A DNA stretch of 64,000 nt from Paludibacteraceae bacterium (lineage in GTDB: Bacteria; Bacteroidota; Bacteroidia; Bacteroidales; Paludibacteraceae), in assembly GCA_024401455.1 (NCBI GenBank), contig JAKSLA010000007.1, positions 1-64,000 on the forward strand, given 5' to 3'. Positions 29,401-38,293 of the stretch are shown here, piece by piece. The position numbers and the translations under genes were made by a program. The notes under the pieces were generated by a model. It did not search any database. It was not told the DNA's origin and saw only the letters and a list, made by a program, of their open reading frames with translations. Positions within the stretch are counted from its first letter, which is position 1; every line of letters begins with the position of its first letter.

Positions 29401-30993
29401 AATAGTAAATTCGGCACTTGGTTTCACCACGATCCAATAGTTCTCTTTGTATGTGCAGAAATATTCATCCTCCACTTCCAACTCAAAATTCTGTGAACTG
29501 GTCATTTTATGTTTGATCGTCTGAGTAGTGTCTCCCGTACTCCAATGGAATTTACTTCCGACCGAAGCCTCCATTGCGGTCAACTCCACATCGGTTCCGT
29601 AACAAACTGAATCTGCCGCACTAATCTTCAAATGCGGGAAATAACGCACATTAATTTTCTTCGAGTCCGTCTTTGAACAACCCATTTTAGTCCTTACCGT
29701 CATTGCTACATTATGGACACCAGGTTCCATGTACTTCGCCTCTGGATTTTCCAAAGAAGAAAAGGTGCCGTCTCCGAAATCCCAAGTAAACCCTACGATT
29801 TCGTCTCCACTGATAGTAGTCTTATTCGTAAAGAATACACGACCATCGCAAGTATCTCGTGTAGAAAAATCTATATTAACGCCAACCTCATCCAATTCAG
29901 TCTCCAACTGTAGTGCAGTACAGCCGCTCACATCCATCATCTTACACGAGTAAGAAACACCCGCCTTTATCAACTCGGGCGGAATAAGGGCAACCGATGA
30001 TTTGTTTTTCATGGTCTCGACACCTAATCCATCCGAACGGCTCCATTCATACGATTCGAAACCTTCCGGCGCTATAATCTGAGCAGTATCCAAGCCACAA
30101 TTTTTCACCTTCAATTCCAACTTCTTCGTCTCAGCCCAGAAATAGCCATAAGCACGGTGACCTCCAGGCCCAATCTTTCCATTGCTCTCCCGCAAACAAT
30201 CATGGACAATAATAGTGATTGTTGCCTCCTTGCCCACATGCTGGGACAAATCAAGGGTTCCATAAGTCCATGGGCGATAAGCAAATTGAGTAATCAAACC
30301 TGCAGCCGCCGAACCACGACAAACTTTATTTGGCTGGTCGTTGACCAACTCCAAGGAATAGGAGTTCTTGCTGTCGGCACTAACGGTAAATGCACCACAA
30401 GGCAAATTGGTTTCCAATTCAGTCGTAGGGTCATAAAAATCTACCGACACATGAAACGAAGGCAATTGTTCGCCTATATGTTCAGAGCGCGCTCCATTCC
30501 CTCTGTTTACCAAATCCGGACAATGTAAAACTGCCGCAAAACGATAAGTCAACAAAGTCGTGTTTTCCGTCACTTTGAATTTATAGACCAATTTCTCTGC
30601 CATAGCCGCCTCCTTATTGCCCGTAGAGCCAGACTCACACTCAGTCGTTCCCGTTGATCCAATCCTTACTGGCGTGATTCCATCCGGATTGGTTGGAAAA
30701 TCCCAACAACTAATGATAGGGTCTTGACTGGTAGGGAAACCATTCACAATACCTATTTGCCTATTATTGGTCACTTCCTTCCACTCCTCGTAATAATAGG
30801 TACTATCAATGGGATTAAAGCAGAATCCACCCACATATTGTTTCCAATACTGAAGGTTACCGTTTTCAAAACTTAAGTTTGGAGTGTCAATGTTTTCATT
30901 CTGAGCCCAAATACTATTTAGGCAAAGAAAGGACATCAACAATAACAACACAGTACGCCTACTTTTATTCACGGCATATAAATATAAGGTCAT
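26446..30993 (-). CDS. T9SS type-B cargo with PKD and Ig-like repeats, 1515 aa
   Basis: The signal peptide ends LNSIWAQ. The N-terminal domain (LSFENGNLQYWKQYVGG...) looks like a carbohydrate-binding jellyroll. A PKD domain follows (GFTWDFGDGTFSSLENPEA, then YMEPGVHNVAMTV). About a dozen Ig-like modules of roughly 80 residues come next, each with the pattern xxCxGxxxxLxAxGAxxYxWxxG. A second PKD-like module (GVWTWEPGDGSEDVKG) lies before the C-terminal CHU_C sorting domain (GFTPNGDELNDTFKF, IYNRMGEIVFTGNSINDEWD). Probably a surface adhesin that binds glycans or other cells. First gene of a pair with the PorP/SprF gene at 25452. No strong promoter could be identified in the 255 bases upstream. 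Confidence 0.88.
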   Translation of the reverse strand: MTLYLYAVNKSRRTVLLLLMSFLCLNSIWAQNENIDTPNLSFENGNLQYWKQYVGGFCFNPIDSTYYYEEWKEVTNNRQIGIVNGFPTSQDPIISCWDFPTNPDGITPVRIGSTGTTECESGSTGNKEAAMAEKLVYKFKVTENTTLLTYRFAAVLHCPDLVNRGNGARSEHIGEQLPSFHVSVDFYDPTTELETNLPCGAFTVSADSKNSYSLELVNDQPNKVCRGSAAAGLITQFAYRPWTYGTLDLSQHVGKEATITIIVHDCLRESNGKIGPGGHRAYGYFWAETKKLELKVKNCGLDTAQIIAPEGFESYEWSRSDGLGVETMKNKSSVALIPPELIKAGVSYSCKMMDVSGCTALQLETELDEVGVNIDFSTRDTCDGRVFFTNKTTISGDEIVGFTWDFGDGTFSSLENPEAKYMEPGVHNVAMTVRTKMGCSKTDSKKINVRYFPHLKISAADSVCYGTDVELTAMEASVGSKFHWSTGDTTQTIKHKMTSSQNFELEVEDEYFCTYKENYWIVVKPSAEFTIMGDKSVCLNDTVELTARAYTTGNDISYVWNTGATTDVMRARPLKDSTEYSVTGLYKNGCATTKSVFVRLNPLPVVSLANVDPICKGEMTDLEANVVSSNGPVTYVWSDLYSGKVRTVMPDTTSSYMVSCVDSLGCKSLPQSVTVKVKPLPELNILGYSVICEGRALKLTVSGVSSNINWYDGSDVTTITRIPSQDTTYWVEGFSNGCRGYAEFSVKLLSAPYVWIDAASSSICKGDSVVLYARGAESYQWNNSSEKDSIVVAPFTTSEYSVTGTTTGCVGTNKIRVIVNDSPVIKVTGDAFACEGDVATITATGANEFFWSNNAYGPTLSMNIYQDESLSVRGVDGNGCEAEVPWTITKKERPVLSYTGDVAVCSGSILTITASGANTYKWHNGNGTSVYSEILTADEELKVVGNIDGCTSELLIPVKTLPVPSLWASGTAITGVCPDSTATLIAHGAHHYQWANGEKTDTITFVPAASTSYTLYGYSEMGCEAMISVPVKVNPRPMIYTKGDIKACVESVVKIEAYDANNETPNFIWSNGSYGSIINPVILDNTTFEVVGENKYGCRASAIHQVTLVDPPTLSFVGKTTVCQGEATTLQGQGALVYTWDDGVNQGTGASFNVKPEGNTVIRMTGSDVGNCPSSIDIQIVVLTPPALFISGDTAVCLGDSFTIYASGAETYKWNTGDETSSISHVTSSTSEYTVYGTNEYGCTSSKSHIVMVRPAPFIAIEKGLQSGCLNRPDTVRLSATGAQLYKWTSEPFNVSVSAAGFASDITATFDEPTLVKVEGIDAYGCVGTAERELELMPRQEIDFSVAPNFIEVGSSNVRFVGVSPKDGVWTWEPGDGSEDVKGVSASHYYDPTKADSFEVKVYAVDKFGCEYEGRASVYTWMDFWGAEGFTPNGDELNDTFKFFGGEYMDEFHYIIYNRMGEIVFTGNSINDEWDGTLNGEPCPWGVYGWVANYKSHYMGINKDGERKGFVTLIR

Positions 30994-31248
30994 AACTCAA
31001 TAATTTTACCTACAGAAAAACCATCATCAACAAGAGAAACGAAGAAACAGAATGCAAAACATTCTAAATCATTAATGAATTATTAGGTACAATCAACTAC
31101 AAATAATTCAGATAATGGCTTATCAAAAAACTATTTTACACGTACAAATATGAGAATTTATCCCACAAACGCCTAAAATTCATTGACATTTTTTATGAAA
31201 TTTCAACGAACGGACGATTTTTCCCTACAAACGACAAACTTCTGTTTT

Positions 31249-32475
31249 CTATAGATAACGCAAGCAGGACAACTGATCTTCGGCAAAGACTTCATTAGCC
31301 ACTTCCAACAAATCAGAAGGCGTCACTTTGTCCAAGCAACGACATATATCCTCCATACATTCATACTTATCAAAATAAAGAAAACTCTTTCCGATATTGA
31401 TTGACAAAGACTCTTTACTCTCCTGCGAAATGGCCAACTGGCAAATCAACTGCTTTTTCGCCTTCATCAATTGAAGGTCGGAGAAACGTTCGGTGCGCAA
31501 TTTCTTGAGTTCGGCAAGAACCAAATGTGCGCTCTTCTCCAAATTCTTCACATCCGTTCCGAAATAAATGGAGAGAATGCCAGAATCTGAATAAGACGTA
31601 TAGTTAGACTCAACACTATAGGCAATTCCATTTCGTTCGCGCAAAGCAACATTCAAACGGCTATTCATGCCTGGACCGCCTAAGATATTGTTCAGCAAAT
31701 ACAATGATAGCCGTCGGTCATCCGACAATTGGTAGGCACGGCCCCCATAGACGACATGAGCCTGATGCGTACTTCTGTCCATCACCTTCTGACTTGGAAC
31801 ATAAACGGACGGGGCTATGCGGGGCTTATGAGAATGCGATTCTGGGACATCACCAAAATAGCGTTCTGCCCATCGTGCAATCTTCTTGAACGGCACGTTA
31901 CCCAATGAAAAAAAGACAATCTGGTCGGTTGCATAATTTCGCTTTACGAAACGAATGGCATCCTCCGTCCTATACTTCTTCAAAACTTCTGCATCACCCA
32001 ATATATTTCTACCCAATGGGTGATCGGCAAAAACCATATTCTCAAAATCGTCAAATATCAATTCTGAGGGTGTATCGTTGTAGGAATTGATCTCATCAAT
32101 GATGACATCAACCTCCTTTTCTATTTCATTTTGAGGAAACACAGAATGAAAGACAATATCGGCGCATAACTCCATAGCCCGCTCAAAATCAGCAGAGAGA
32201 ACCGTGGCATAAACAAAAGTCTCCTCTTTCGTTGTATAGGCGTTCAACTCGCCACCCACGTTCTCAAGTCTATTCAAGATATGCCAAGAGCGACGTTTTT
32301 CCGTACCTTTAAAGAGCATATGCTCTATAAAATGCGCCAAACCCGACTCCTGTTCCTCTTCATCACGGGTTCCGACATTGATATCTATATCACATTATGA
32401 CACGGTACTCAAATCCGGCTTGTGCACCACTCGGATACCGTTGCTCAATGTTAATCTTTCTATCTGGCTCTCCAT
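31249..32475 (-). pseudogene. M16 zinc peptidase gene interrupted by one in-frame TAA
   Basis: The whole 408-codon frame from ATG at 32475 is intact apart from TAA at codon 27 (32397-32395). It begins MESQIERLTLSNGIRVVHKP, then DLSTVS-stop-CDIDINVGTRDEEEQESGLAHFIEH. Family members normally have an aromatic residue (often Tyr) at the stop position, and TAC or TAT differ from TAA by one base. The zinc site HxxEH is H48, E51, H52, with the third ligand E128 in IDEINSY. The C-terminal half contains the usual second M16 domain. Such proteins process peptides or secreted proteins, usually as dimers. The stop is either a recent nonsense mutation, an assembly error or read through. A restart at the TTG at 32340 would lose the first strand of the domain. 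It starts 8 bases after the DUF3109 stop. Confidence 0.8.
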
Positions 32476-32483
32476 TTCACCTT

Positions 32484-33080
32484 TTATTTTGACGGATGCT
32501 TTACCATCCCGCTTTTATATAGTTCTTCTGCTGCAAGTTCCAACTCGGCATACCAATCTTCGCCAAACTTGCGAATAAGTGGACCTTTTAAAAATTGATA
32601 GACAGGCGTCCCATTCTTCTTGCCCAACTCAAACGCCGCCTTACAGACTTTCCACTTATGGAAATTGACAGCCGTATAAGTCGCATATTTTCCTAAACGG
32701 ACAGGATACAAATGGCAAGAAATCGGTTTATAAAAATCGGTTTTACCTGCTCTACATGCCTTTTCTATGGCACACTTACAATTTCCATCTTCGTCGATAT
32801 ACGAGAAGACGCACTCCCCATTTCCGACAATCGAGGTTACTAAATCACCTTCAATATCACGATAGGCAACGCCTTGCGCTTCAATGACAGCCTTGGATTT
32901 GTCCGACAAGTCGTCCCATATCACAGGGAGCAACTCTTTAATGATCTCCACTTCTGACTCTTCCAAAGGCGCTCCTGAATCACCCTCTACACAACACTGC
33001 CCTTTACAAGCTGAGAGGTCGCATATAAACGCCTTCTCCAACATATCGAAACTTACAATCGTTTCACCTATCTGCAACAT
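32484..33080 (-). CDS. DUF3109 family cysteine-rich protein
   Basis: 198 aa with the family signature FICDLSACKGQCCVEGDSGA (C20, C25, C29, C30). A second cluster, ECVF...GNCKCAIEKACRAG and ISCHLYPVR, completes a probable metal or Fe-S site like that of YkgJ/CxxxC proteins. DUF3109 proteins are conserved in Bacteroidota and have no proven function. Cytoplasmic: no signal peptide. It is followed after 8 bases by the M16 peptidase gene, so they share a transcript. Confidence 0.85.
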   Translation of the reverse strand: MLQIGETIVSFDMLEKAFICDLSACKGQCCVEGDSGAPLEESEVEIIKELLPVIWDDLSDKSKAVIEAQGVAYRDIEGDLVTSIVGNGECVFSYIDEDGNCKCAIEKACRAGKTDFYKPISCHLYPVRLGKYATYTAVNFHKWKVCKAAFELGKKNGTPVYQFLKGPLIRKFGEDWYAELELAAEELYKSGMVKHPSK

Positions 33081-33166
33081 AGCTATCTATAAGGGGGATT
33101 CTTCCAACTCCCCGATTTTAATATTTAACATTTAGGCACTCCCAGAAACCTACTGCAAAGCAAATT

Positions 33167-34225
33167 TTAGAAGTCTCCTCTCTTAATCCAAGCACGAGCC
33201 GCCTCGATGATCGTATCAATACCATTGGCAGCATCCTCATCAGTCATATCCACTCGGACATCGGGATCAATACCAAATTCCGTATATTTCTTGTGAATAT
33301 CCAAATATGGAGAAACAGAAAGCCTGAAACTCCATCCGATAGGCAACTCGCTCGACATTGGCATTCCTGCGCCACCTCCCGTACGGTCTCCAAACTGCAT
33401 TACGTTAGGCAACGCCTTCATCGTCTGTACAAAATTATTCGTAGCACTATAACACCTGCGATTGGTCAACAATGCCACTTTCTTGTAATACGAAATATTA
33501 TCGGATGGTTCCAAATACAAAGGCTCCGGCTCCGACAAATCGGCGTGCCCCTTTCCCGTCTTATGCTGCCAATAACCGACCAAAGTCTTTTTCCGGGCAA
33601 AACGAGAAGCAAAAACATCTACCAACGAGGCATATCCGCCACCATTATTTCTAAGGTCTATGATAAGACCGTTCGTATCTTCGAAATATTTCAAGACATA
33701 ATCCAAATTATCGTCCGAAAAAGAGTTGCTAAAATCCGAGTATGAGATATAACCGATCCTATCTTCCAACAGTTTGTACTTCAACCCGCCAGCAGCCCTA
33801 TAATCCGTTCCCAAGTAATGAGACTTACGAATTATCTTGCTATCATAATTGTCGGGAGAATCACCTTGCACATCATAACGGGAGACATCAAACGCAGAGA
33901 CCAAATTGACATGTCCGTCTTTCAACTCGTTCAACATATCCGCAAAAATATAGAAAAGATCCATTCTCTTTCTGCAAGCCTCCACCCTTGGGTAATACTC
34001 AAGATACACCTCATTCCAATTCTTGATGCTATCCTTTTTATATTCGAAAAAACAGTAGTTTTCATCCACTATTTTCCAAAGCATCTCAAAATTCTCAACG
34101 GCATTGCTCGTCTCCACTTCCAAATCCTTGTCACAAGAAGAGAATGCAAAAACCATTGCGCACGAGAGCAACAAAAACTTTGATTTTCTAATGTTGCCCA
34201 ATATATTTGAAACGAATTCTTTCAT
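33167..34225 (-). CDS. S41 family (tail-specific-type) lipoprotein protease
   Basis: 352 aa. The lipobox is AFSSC with Cys31, so it is a periplasmic or surface lipoprotein. The S41 core shows the strand DTNGLIIDLRNNGGGYASL (about 183-201), the nucleophile S260 in TNRRCYSATNNF, and a GDRTGGGAGMP loop. No clear PDZ domain is present, as in many short Bacteroidota S41 members. These enzymes cleave proteins from their C-terminus or act on damaged envelope proteins. It lies 18 bases downstream of the barrel-like gene and is probably the last gene of the corA-containing operon. It is separated by 86 bases from DUF3109. Confidence 0.85.
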   Translation of the reverse strand: MKEFVSNILGNIRKSKFLLLSCAMVFAFSSCDKDLEVETSNAVENFEMLWKIVDENYCFFEYKKDSIKNWNEVYLEYYPRVEACRKRMDLFYIFADMLNELKDGHVNLVSAFDVSRYDVQGDSPDNYDSKIIRKSHYLGTDYRAAGGLKYKLLEDRIGYISYSDFSNSFSDDNLDYVLKYFEDTNGLIIDLRNNGGGYASLVDVFASRFARKKTLVGYWQHKTGKGHADLSEPEPLYLEPSDNISYYKKVALLTNRRCYSATNNFVQTMKALPNVMQFGDRTGGGAGMPMSSELPIGWSFRLSVSPYLDIHKKYTEFGIDPDVRVDMTDEDAANGIDTIIEAARAWIKRGDF

Positions 34226-34243
34226 AAAGCATAAACATTAAAA

Positions 34244-35176
34244 TCACTCAACTGGGTTTCTATAATCGGCAGGGATTGCCTTCGTACCCTTGAAAGTATT
34301 GAAATTATAAACCAATCCCAACATGGCGGAGACATTCATCGTACGAGTTTCCAAAAGATTGACCTCCGTCACCGAACGCTCGGCCAACACACCAAAACGG
34401 AACGTACAAATCTTTATCGGCAAATCGAGAGAAAGCTTATTTCTCCACTGCCAACGAGAGCCAAAGGTCGTGACAGGGTAAACGCCATCGTAGTTATGTA
34501 AACTAAAGATCTCGTAATAGGTCTGCTTATAATTCGGAGAGAACATTACGCCCACAAAAGGGGTAGAGAAATGGTCGCGCAACGTCAACGTCTTATTTCT
34601 CAATCGAATATGATAATAACACATGACAGAAGCCCAAAGATTTGCATCCAACACCAATGAAGCCGGATTGTTCTGGTTGACCATACTATAACGTAGGCCA
34701 GCCTCTCCATTAACCAAACCTCCTAACAAAAGGTTCATATTCTTGATAGGACGCAAATGATAATGTACACCCGTAACCCCTTCTATCGTAAAATATAACA
34801 TGCTCGCCGTCTCTGCCGGATTGGACATGGCAGCAAACGAGGTATTCATCTCGTAATAACGGCTCAGTTTGTCCATATTCTTAGTCATCATCTTAAGACG
34901 CTCGTCCATCCACTTCAATCCGCCACCTTTATACAACAAAGGCGAAAGATAGGAGTCGTACGCACGCCACGGTCCCATTGACAAGGTTACCGCCCGATTG
35001 GTCAAATTATAGTTACAGGTAGGCGTTTTCACCTTCCTCTCAACCGTATAGTGAGCAACCCGCTCGCCTGCAAGGGTTTCCGATTCGATGGGGTCTTGAG
35101 TATCTACAGCCTTCACACCTGCCTGCGACGGCAAGAATAGCAATACTGTAAATAAAACTGCAAAAATTCTCTTCAT
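34244..35176 (-). CDS. Outer-membrane beta-barrel-like protein, possibly DUF3316
   Basis: 310 aa from the ATG at 35176. A signal peptide (MKRIFAVLFTVLLFLPSQAGVKA) is followed by alternating amphipathic strands rich in Tyr, Trp and Phe, for example LSPLLYKGGGLKW, LLLGGLVNGEAGLRYS, and SRWQWRNKLSLDLPI near the end. The layout is that of the Bacteroidota DUF3316 family, to which it may belong; I cannot confirm this by eye. It probably sits in the outer membrane. It starts 12-18 bases after the corA stop and is followed 18 bases later by the S41 protease gene. Confidence 0.7.
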   Translation of the reverse strand: MKRIFAVLFTVLLFLPSQAGVKAVDTQDPIESETLAGERVAHYTVERKVKTPTCNYNLTNRAVTLSMGPWRAYDSYLSPLLYKGGGLKWMDERLKMMTKNMDKLSRYYEMNTSFAAMSNPAETASMLYFTIEGVTGVHYHLRPIKNMNLLLGGLVNGEAGLRYSMVNQNNPASLVLDANLWASVMCYYHIRLRNKTLTLRDHFSTPFVGVMFSPNYKQTYYEIFSLHNYDGVYPVTTFGSRWQWRNKLSLDLPIKICTFRFGVLAERSVTEVNLLETRTMNVSAMLGLVYNFNTFKGTKAIPADYRNPVE

Positions 35177-35194
35177 ACACAAAAACTTAAAAAA

Positions 35195-36148
35195 TCACAA
35201 CCACCTTTTCTTTTTGAAAATAAACAAAGTCAGTGCAGAACAGAATATCATCAGTACGATGGAGAACAAATAGCCATACTTCCAATCAAGTTCGGGCATA
35301 TACTTAAAGTTCATACCATACATACTCGCAATAAGAGTCGGTGGCAAGAAGATTACAGAAACGACTGTAAATATCTTGATGATTTTATTCTGCTCAATAT
35401 TAACCAAACCGAGGAACGTATCCTGCAAATAGTCCAAACGCTCAAAACCAAACTTGGTGTGCTCAATCAGTGAGTTAATATCCTTAATAACCAAACCTAA
35501 CTTAGGCTTCAAATCATCGGGAATCAAATCACTACGCATCACACTGGAAACCACACGATGCTTATCGATGATGTTCTCACGAAGGTGCATCGTCTTTTCC
35601 TGAAGGTTCTTAATCTCAAGCAAATCATTTTCATTGACCGAATTGGCAATGGTCAACTTCTTACTCAAGCGACTAATCTCTTTGGTTGCATCCTCGATCA
35701 TATCGGCATCATACTCCACTCGCGTCTCCAACAAAGCCACGAAAATATGATAACCGGTCGGATAGTTTCGAGGGTTGGCAAACATCTTCTTGATCGTCTC
35801 ATCGAACGACTTCAAATTGGAGTCGCGCACAGAAACCAAGATTCCATTTTTCAAGATGAAAGAAACAGGTTCTTTCTCATAAGAATCCAACAAGAAATTG
35901 GAGTTGGCAACCAATGTATCTTCCGTCTCTATGAAACGAGAAGAAATCTCGATTTCTTCGATCTCCTCCTCTTCCTGGATATAGATTTTGAGGAACTGCT
36001 CCAATTCTGACTCCGTTTCCGGCGTAACATTATTTAGGTCCACCCAGACGAAGTTGCTCAATGGAAGCGTCTTCAATATATTTATGTCTTTTGCAATTTT
36101 AAGTCGGCCATTCTCTATGTAGAATAGTTTTACTTCCGAAGGTCTCAT
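35195..36148 (-). CDS. corA: CorA-type magnesium/cobalt transporter
   Basis: 317 aa. The signature YGMN is at 277-280 (ASMYGMNFKYMPELDW), between two C-terminal membrane segments (VSVIFLPPTLIASMYGMN and YGYLFSIVLMIFCSALTLFIF), and the tail is basic (KKKRWL). The long N-terminal cytoplasmic domain is helical, with the stalk helix (RENIIDKHRVVSSVMRSDL...). It imports Mg2+ as a homopentamer with the GMN loop as selectivity filter. First gene of an apparent operon with the barrel-like and S41 genes. Confidence 0.95.
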   Translation of the reverse strand: MRPSEVKLFYIENGRLKIAKDINILKTLPLSNFVWVDLNNVTPETESELEQFLKIYIQEEEEIEEIEISSRFIETEDTLVANSNFLLDSYEKEPVSFILKNGILVSVRDSNLKSFDETIKKMFANPRNYPTGYHIFVALLETRVEYDADMIEDATKEISRLSKKLTIANSVNENDLLEIKNLQEKTMHLRENIIDKHRVVSSVMRSDLIPDDLKPKLGLVIKDINSLIEHTKFGFERLDYLQDTFLGLVNIEQNKIIKIFTVVSVIFLPPTLIASMYGMNFKYMPELDWKYGYLFSIVLMIFCSALTLFIFKKKRWL

Positions 36149-36248
36149 TTTTAATACTGAATAAAAAAATAATTAATCGGTTAGCTACCACATGCGACAC
36201 CAACTTTAGGTGCCACCCAAAGCGGGATGTACTCCCCTGCCGACATCA

Positions 36249-37034
36249 TTAAGGAACTTTGTTCTTCTCGACGATATTGGTCAATTCCACGAACTCCGCC
36301 ACGCTCAACTGCTCTGGACGTTTGGTGAACAATGGCATCTGATAGACAGGGTTATCCTTGCCTAATATCGGCTGAAGGGAATTGCGCATCATCTTACGCC
36401 TCTGATTGAAACCCGTCTTCACCACTTGCGTAAAGAGAACTTCGTCGCAATCCAGTTTAGAGACAGAATTACGCTTCATCCTTATCACGGCAGACTTCAC
36501 CTTGGGAGGTGGGTCGAATACATATTCATGGACAGTAAATAGATACTCAATATCGTAAAAGGCTTGCAACAACACACTAAGTATGCCGTAAGTTTTTGAA
36601 CCAGGAGTTGCTGCGATACGTTCAGCCACCTCCTTCTGTATCATACCGGAACAAACAGGAATATGATCCCTGTTTTCCAAAACTTTAAAAAATATCTGGC
36701 TTGAAATATTATAGGGATAATTGCCTATCACAAACAAATCCCCCTCCCCGTACAATTTGGAAAGATCCATCTTGAGGAAATCTCCTTCAATGACTCTACC
36801 TTCCAATGCAGGAAAATTATCATGCAGATAGACGACGGACTCCCGGTCCAATTCCACCACCTGCAAATCTATGTTCTCATTTTGCAAAAGGAACTGAGTC
36901 AAAACTCCCATTCCCGGACCAATCTCCAAGACCTTGGTAGGCTTGGTAATCTCCAAACTTTCAGCTATGCTGCGGGCAATATTGAGGTCCTTTAAAAAGT
37001 GTTGCCCTAAGAATTTCTTGGGCGTAACTATCAT
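36249..37034 (-). CDS. rsmA: 16S rRNA dimethyladenosine transferase RsmA (KsgA)
   Basis: 261 aa. It opens PKKFLGQHFL, the KsgA N-terminus. SAM-binding motif I is VLEIGPGMGVLTQFLL and motif IV is NYPYNISSQIF (NxPY). The C-terminal helical domain has FNQRRKMMRNSL. It dimethylates two adjacent adenosines in helix 45 of 16S rRNA during small-subunit maturation. Divergent from the flippase-like gene, with a -7-like TAACTTTG on its strand about 130 bases upstream. Confidence 0.95.
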   Translation of the reverse strand: MIVTPKKFLGQHFLKDLNIARSIAESLEITKPTKVLEIGPGMGVLTQFLLQNENIDLQVVELDRESVVYLHDNFPALEGRVIEGDFLKMDLSKLYGEGDLFVIGNYPYNISSQIFFKVLENRDHIPVCSGMIQKEVAERIAATPGSKTYGILSVLLQAFYDIEYLFTVHEYVFDPPPKVKSAVIRMKRNSVSKLDCDEVLFTQVVKTGFNQRRKMMRNSLQPILGKDNPVYQMPLFTKRPEQLSVAEFVELTNIVEKNKVP

Positions 37035-37166
37035 AATCCATATACTCCTTATACTTTATCTGGGCATGCTCTTTCCAACACTCCCCTTTATTCGTAATTA
37101 AGCGGTGTAACATCGCCTTAGGAAATTTATTAACAAGCCATCCTCAAAACGGCATGCTAAACACGA

Positions 37167-37174
37167 CAAAGTTA
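37167..37174 (-). promoter_or_regulatory. Putative -7 box (TAACTTTG) for rsmA
   Basis: The minus strand reads TAACTTTG, matching TAnnTTTG. A TTTG (37192-37189) lies 14 bases upstream, closer than the usual 19, so the -33 assignment is weak. Confidence 0.35.
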
Positions 37175-37237
37175 AGAATTTTTATCCACAAAGTAAACAT
37201 ATAAACAATTAAAATACCACGAATAGCATATTTTGAC

Positions 37238-37245
37238 TACTTTTG
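37238..37245 (+). promoter_or_regulatory. Putative -7 box (TACTTTTG) for the flippase-like gene
   Basis: TACTTTTG matches TAnnTTTG and lies 45 bases before the ATG at 37291. No -33 TTTG at the normal spacing. Confidence 0.45.
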
Positions 37246-37290
37246 TAAAAACAAACAGACAAATAACTTGTCACTCTAATAACAACAACA

Positions 37291-38286
37291 ATGAATAAAG
37301 AAAAGGTAAAAACGGCCCTCCAAGTCATCGGTTCGTTCTTCATCAGTTTCCTTATTTTTTATTTGGTATATAAAGACCAAGATCCGACAGCCATAAAAAA
37401 GGATCTCAGCCAATGTAATATATTATGGATCTTATTCTCCATCCTATTAGGAGCGCTAAGCCATTTCATTCGTGCTCTACGATGGAAACAACTCATCGAG
37501 CCGCTCGGCAAGAATCCAAAATTGAGTTCTACATACATTGCCGTCATGATCGGCTATTTTGCCAACTATCTCATACCGAGAGCAGGTGAAATGGCCCGTT
37601 GTGGGGTTTTAAAGAAGACGGACGACATCTCCTTCTCGGAACTTCTCGGAACCGTCATCGCCGAAAGAGTTTTCGACCTTATTGTGCTACTGCTATTCGT
37701 GGGAGCCGCAATTCTTTCCCAACTCGACCTGTTCACACAAGTATTTTCTGCAGAATCGCCCATAGGTGAAAGCCTAAAGCAAATCATATCCAACCCATTC
37801 ATTTGGATGGCAGTGGTTATCGTCTGCTCTTTGCTATTCTTCTTCCGAAAAAAGATCATAGCATCCAGCCTATGTCAAAAAGGCATTGAGTTGTTTAAAA
37901 ATGTGATTAACGGCGCAAAAACCTTCTTCAAGGTGAAAAACAAACCGTTGTTTATCATTTATACCCTTCTCATCTGGCTATTCTACTTTAATATGACCTT
38001 CCTCTGTTTTCAAGCGTTTGAGTTCACGAGGAACTTAACTCTCAACGTCGGACTCTCCACCTTCGCAATTGGAAGCATGGGCATCGTTGCTCCGGTACAA
38101 GGTGGCATCGGGGCTTGGCATTGGCTCACATCGCAATGCCTACAGTTCTACGGCATCGGCATTGAACAATCGTTGTCTTTCGCCTTTGTGGTCCATCTCG
38201 CCCAAACACTTATGATTTTGGTCATCGGCTTCGTCTGCTTCATAGCGTTCTCCTTTATCAAAAAAGGGGCAATAGAAACAAAATAA
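37291..38286 (+). CDS. Lysylphosphatidylglycerol synthase TM-region-like (UPF0104) membrane protein
   Basis: 331 aa with seven to eight predicted membrane segments. It carries the family motifs ALSHFIRALRWKQLIEPLG, YIAVMIGYFANYLIPRAGE and, near the end, GIVAPVQGGIGAWHW. Without a catalytic domain these are flippase-like proteins, often beside glycosyltransferases, as here: the GT gene starts 7 bases later. Its likely job is to move or protect a lipid-linked substrate in the inner membrane. The exact substrate is unknown. Confidence 0.85.
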   Translation: MNKEKVKTALQVIGSFFISFLIFYLVYKDQDPTAIKKDLSQCNILWILFSILLGALSHFIRALRWKQLIEPLGKNPKLSSTYIAVMIGYFANYLIPRAGEMARCGVLKKTDDISFSELLGTVIAERVFDLIVLLLFVGAAILSQLDLFTQVFSAESPIGESLKQIISNPFIWMAVVIVCSLLFFFRKKIIASSLCQKGIELFKNVINGAKTFFKVKNKPLFIIYTLLIWLFYFNMTFLCFQAFEFTRNLTLNVGLSTFAIGSMGIVAPVQGGIGAWHWLTSQCLQFYGIGIEQSLSFAFVVHLAQTLMILVIGFVCFIAFSFIKKGAIETK

Positions 38287-38293
38287 CAAAGAC

